A program made the position numbers and the translations under genes. From Siminovitchia fordii DSM 16014 = CIP 108821 (GTDB taxonomy: Bacteria > Bacillota > Bacilli > Bacillales > Bacillaceae_C), in the NCBI RefSeq assembly GCF_000374565.1, contig NZ_KB894688.1:186001-250000 (forward strand): 64,000 bases of DNA, in the 5' to 3' direction. Below the pieces are notes generated by a model. It searched no databases and was not told where the DNA came from. It saw nothing but the letters and a program-made list of their open reading frames with translations. Below, piece by piece: positions 63,184-64,000 of the stretch (positions are counted from its first letter, which is position 1; every line of letters starts with the position of its first letter).

Positions 63184-63556
63184 GTTATTCTTCCACCTTC
63201 TATTTTTGATGTAAGCCGCTTCCGGAAGAGTGTATCTTCAGGGATGCCCAAAAAGCCTGTCGAGAAAATACCACTTTCTCTCTACAAGCTAAGCTTGTTT
63301 AGGTATTTTTTTACTTTGCTCTTCCTATTTGTTTAAAACCAAGAAATTAAAGTATTTGAAGTAGTCTTTTTACCTTTTCCTTCCGGATTATTAAAGACGA
63401 ACTTTCCAAATTAGAGCATAACCCATCAACTCCATCTTGTAAAAAATTCAGTAAAAAGTGTGTAAAGTCCCCCCCCACTCTAAACCATTTCAAACTTTCT
63501 TGTTTTCCTCCATTCTATGTTAAGATGGCAATGGTATTTTGAAAAGAAAGGACTGA
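63184..63556. other. Intergenic stretch
   Basis: About 370 bases between divergent genes. A weak hairpin (ACAAGCTAAGCTTGT within flanking AAAATACC and GGTATTTT) lies at 63264-63312. The YitT promoter probably lies in the AT-rich part after 63480. Confidence 0.4.
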
Positions 63557-64000
63557 ATGAAAAATTCCGAAGCAAACACCCCATACCAAACTGTTTATAG
63601 AATATCTCTACATTATTTTAGGAGCCGCGTTGGTCGGTTTGTCATACAATATTTTTCTTTTGCCGGCTAGGCTGGCAGCAGGCGGAGTTTCCGGCATCAG
63701 TACAATTCTTTATGAATTGTATCAATATAACCCTGCCTATGTTCAATGGCTCATTAATATTCCGGTCTTTATTGTTGGTTTTTTGGTTCTAGGCAAGGAT
63801 TTCAGCTTTAAGACACTGGTCGGAACCTTCTTTGTCCCGTTCACCATTTGGCTAAGTGCAGACATTCCTTTTTCAATTGATAACCCTTTGCTGGCAGCCA
63901 TTTATGGGGGGATTCTCCTAGGAATTGGTCTAGGAATTGTTTACAGGGGAAAAGGATCTACTGGAGGGCTGGCGACTGTTGCACAAATTGTTAAAAAGTA
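63557..64000 (+). pseudogene. YitT-family membrane protein, frameshifted near the start, cut by the window edge
   Basis: The reading frame with YNIFLLPARLAAGGVSG, PVFIVGFLVLGKDF and GLGIVYRGKGSTGGLATVA is a YitT/DUF161 membrane protein. It has no ATG, GTG or TTG in frame near the expected start; an in-frame TGA lies at 63558-63560. The ATG at 63557, 4 bases after AAAGGA, is in another frame that runs MKNSEANTPY and soon stops. One extra base between 63557 and about 63590 would explain it (runs of five A and four C are there). Possible alternatives are an ATT start at 63564 or a sequencing error. Confidence 0.7.

Overview
The window is from the chromosome of a low-GC Gram-positive bacterium of the Bacillaceae type. 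The pointers are strong AGGAGG-like ribosome sites, CcpA cre-like boxes, a GlpP antiterminator, SLAP- and DUF5068-type proteins, lipoproteins with LxxC boxes, and an anthranilate hydroxylase set like the GeoABC system described in Geobacillus. No rRNA, tRNA, CRISPR array, complete insertion sequence or phage was seen.

Layout. 1-955: end of a RibF/GeoC-like FAD synthetase, then an intradiol ring-cleaving dioxygenase. 1.7-3.0 kb: secreted cell-wall amidase with three SH3 domains. 3.0-7.0 kb: ureohydrolase, sodium symporter and a PAS/sigma-54 activator, with a clear sigma-54 promoter before the ureohydrolase. 7.3-9.3 kb: an unknown membrane protein and decayed gene remnants, including a third sigma-54 activator. 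9.4-13.8 kb: an AT-richer unit of sigma-54 activator, sigma-54 promoter, alanine dehydrogenase-like enzyme and GltS-like transporter.

14.2-36.6 kb, all on the minus strand, is the core of the window: a nearly complete route from tryptophan to central metabolism. KynU, KynA, a tryptophan-type symporter and KynB give anthranilate. A FADH2 monooxygenase (GeoA-like), flavin reductase (GeoB-like) and FAD synthetase (GeoC-like) would give 3-hydroxyanthranilate. NbaC, NbaD, NbaE, NbaF, a 4-oxalocrotonate decarboxylase and tautomerase, a hydratase, an aldolase and acetaldehyde dehydrogenase then give pyruvate and acetyl-CoA. A TRAP importer, an MFS and an APC transporter and an IclR regulator are interleaved. 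Three cre-like boxes suggest carbon catabolite control. A divergent TetR gene and a 27-bp perfect palindrome lie before kynU. No kynurenine 3-monooxygenase is present, which fits the anthranilate hydroxylation route.

37.4-42.6 kb: ASCH protein, BCS1-like AAA ATPase, then about 1.3 kb of satellite-like noncoding DNA (twelve 104-bp dimers of a 52-bp monomer, with no indels), a secreted repeat protein and a coiled-coil protein. 42.8-45.5 kb: agmatine deiminase and a putrescine-type permease. 46-49 kb: DoxX, a PdxK/ThiD-type kinase and a DUF5068 lipoprotein. 49.0-50.9 kb: an operon of small alarmone synthetase, membrane protein and TetR regulator behind two matched operators. 51.2-51.8 kb: a tiny membrane protein with a probable ATT start, and a SLAP-domain protein. 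51.9-58.4 kb: a ugp-type glycerol-3-phosphate ABC importer operon with a leader terminator and the glpP antiterminator gene just upstream. 58.6-64 kb: a tandemly duplicated DUF1259 protein, several cell-envelope proteins and the frameshifted start of a YitT-family gene.
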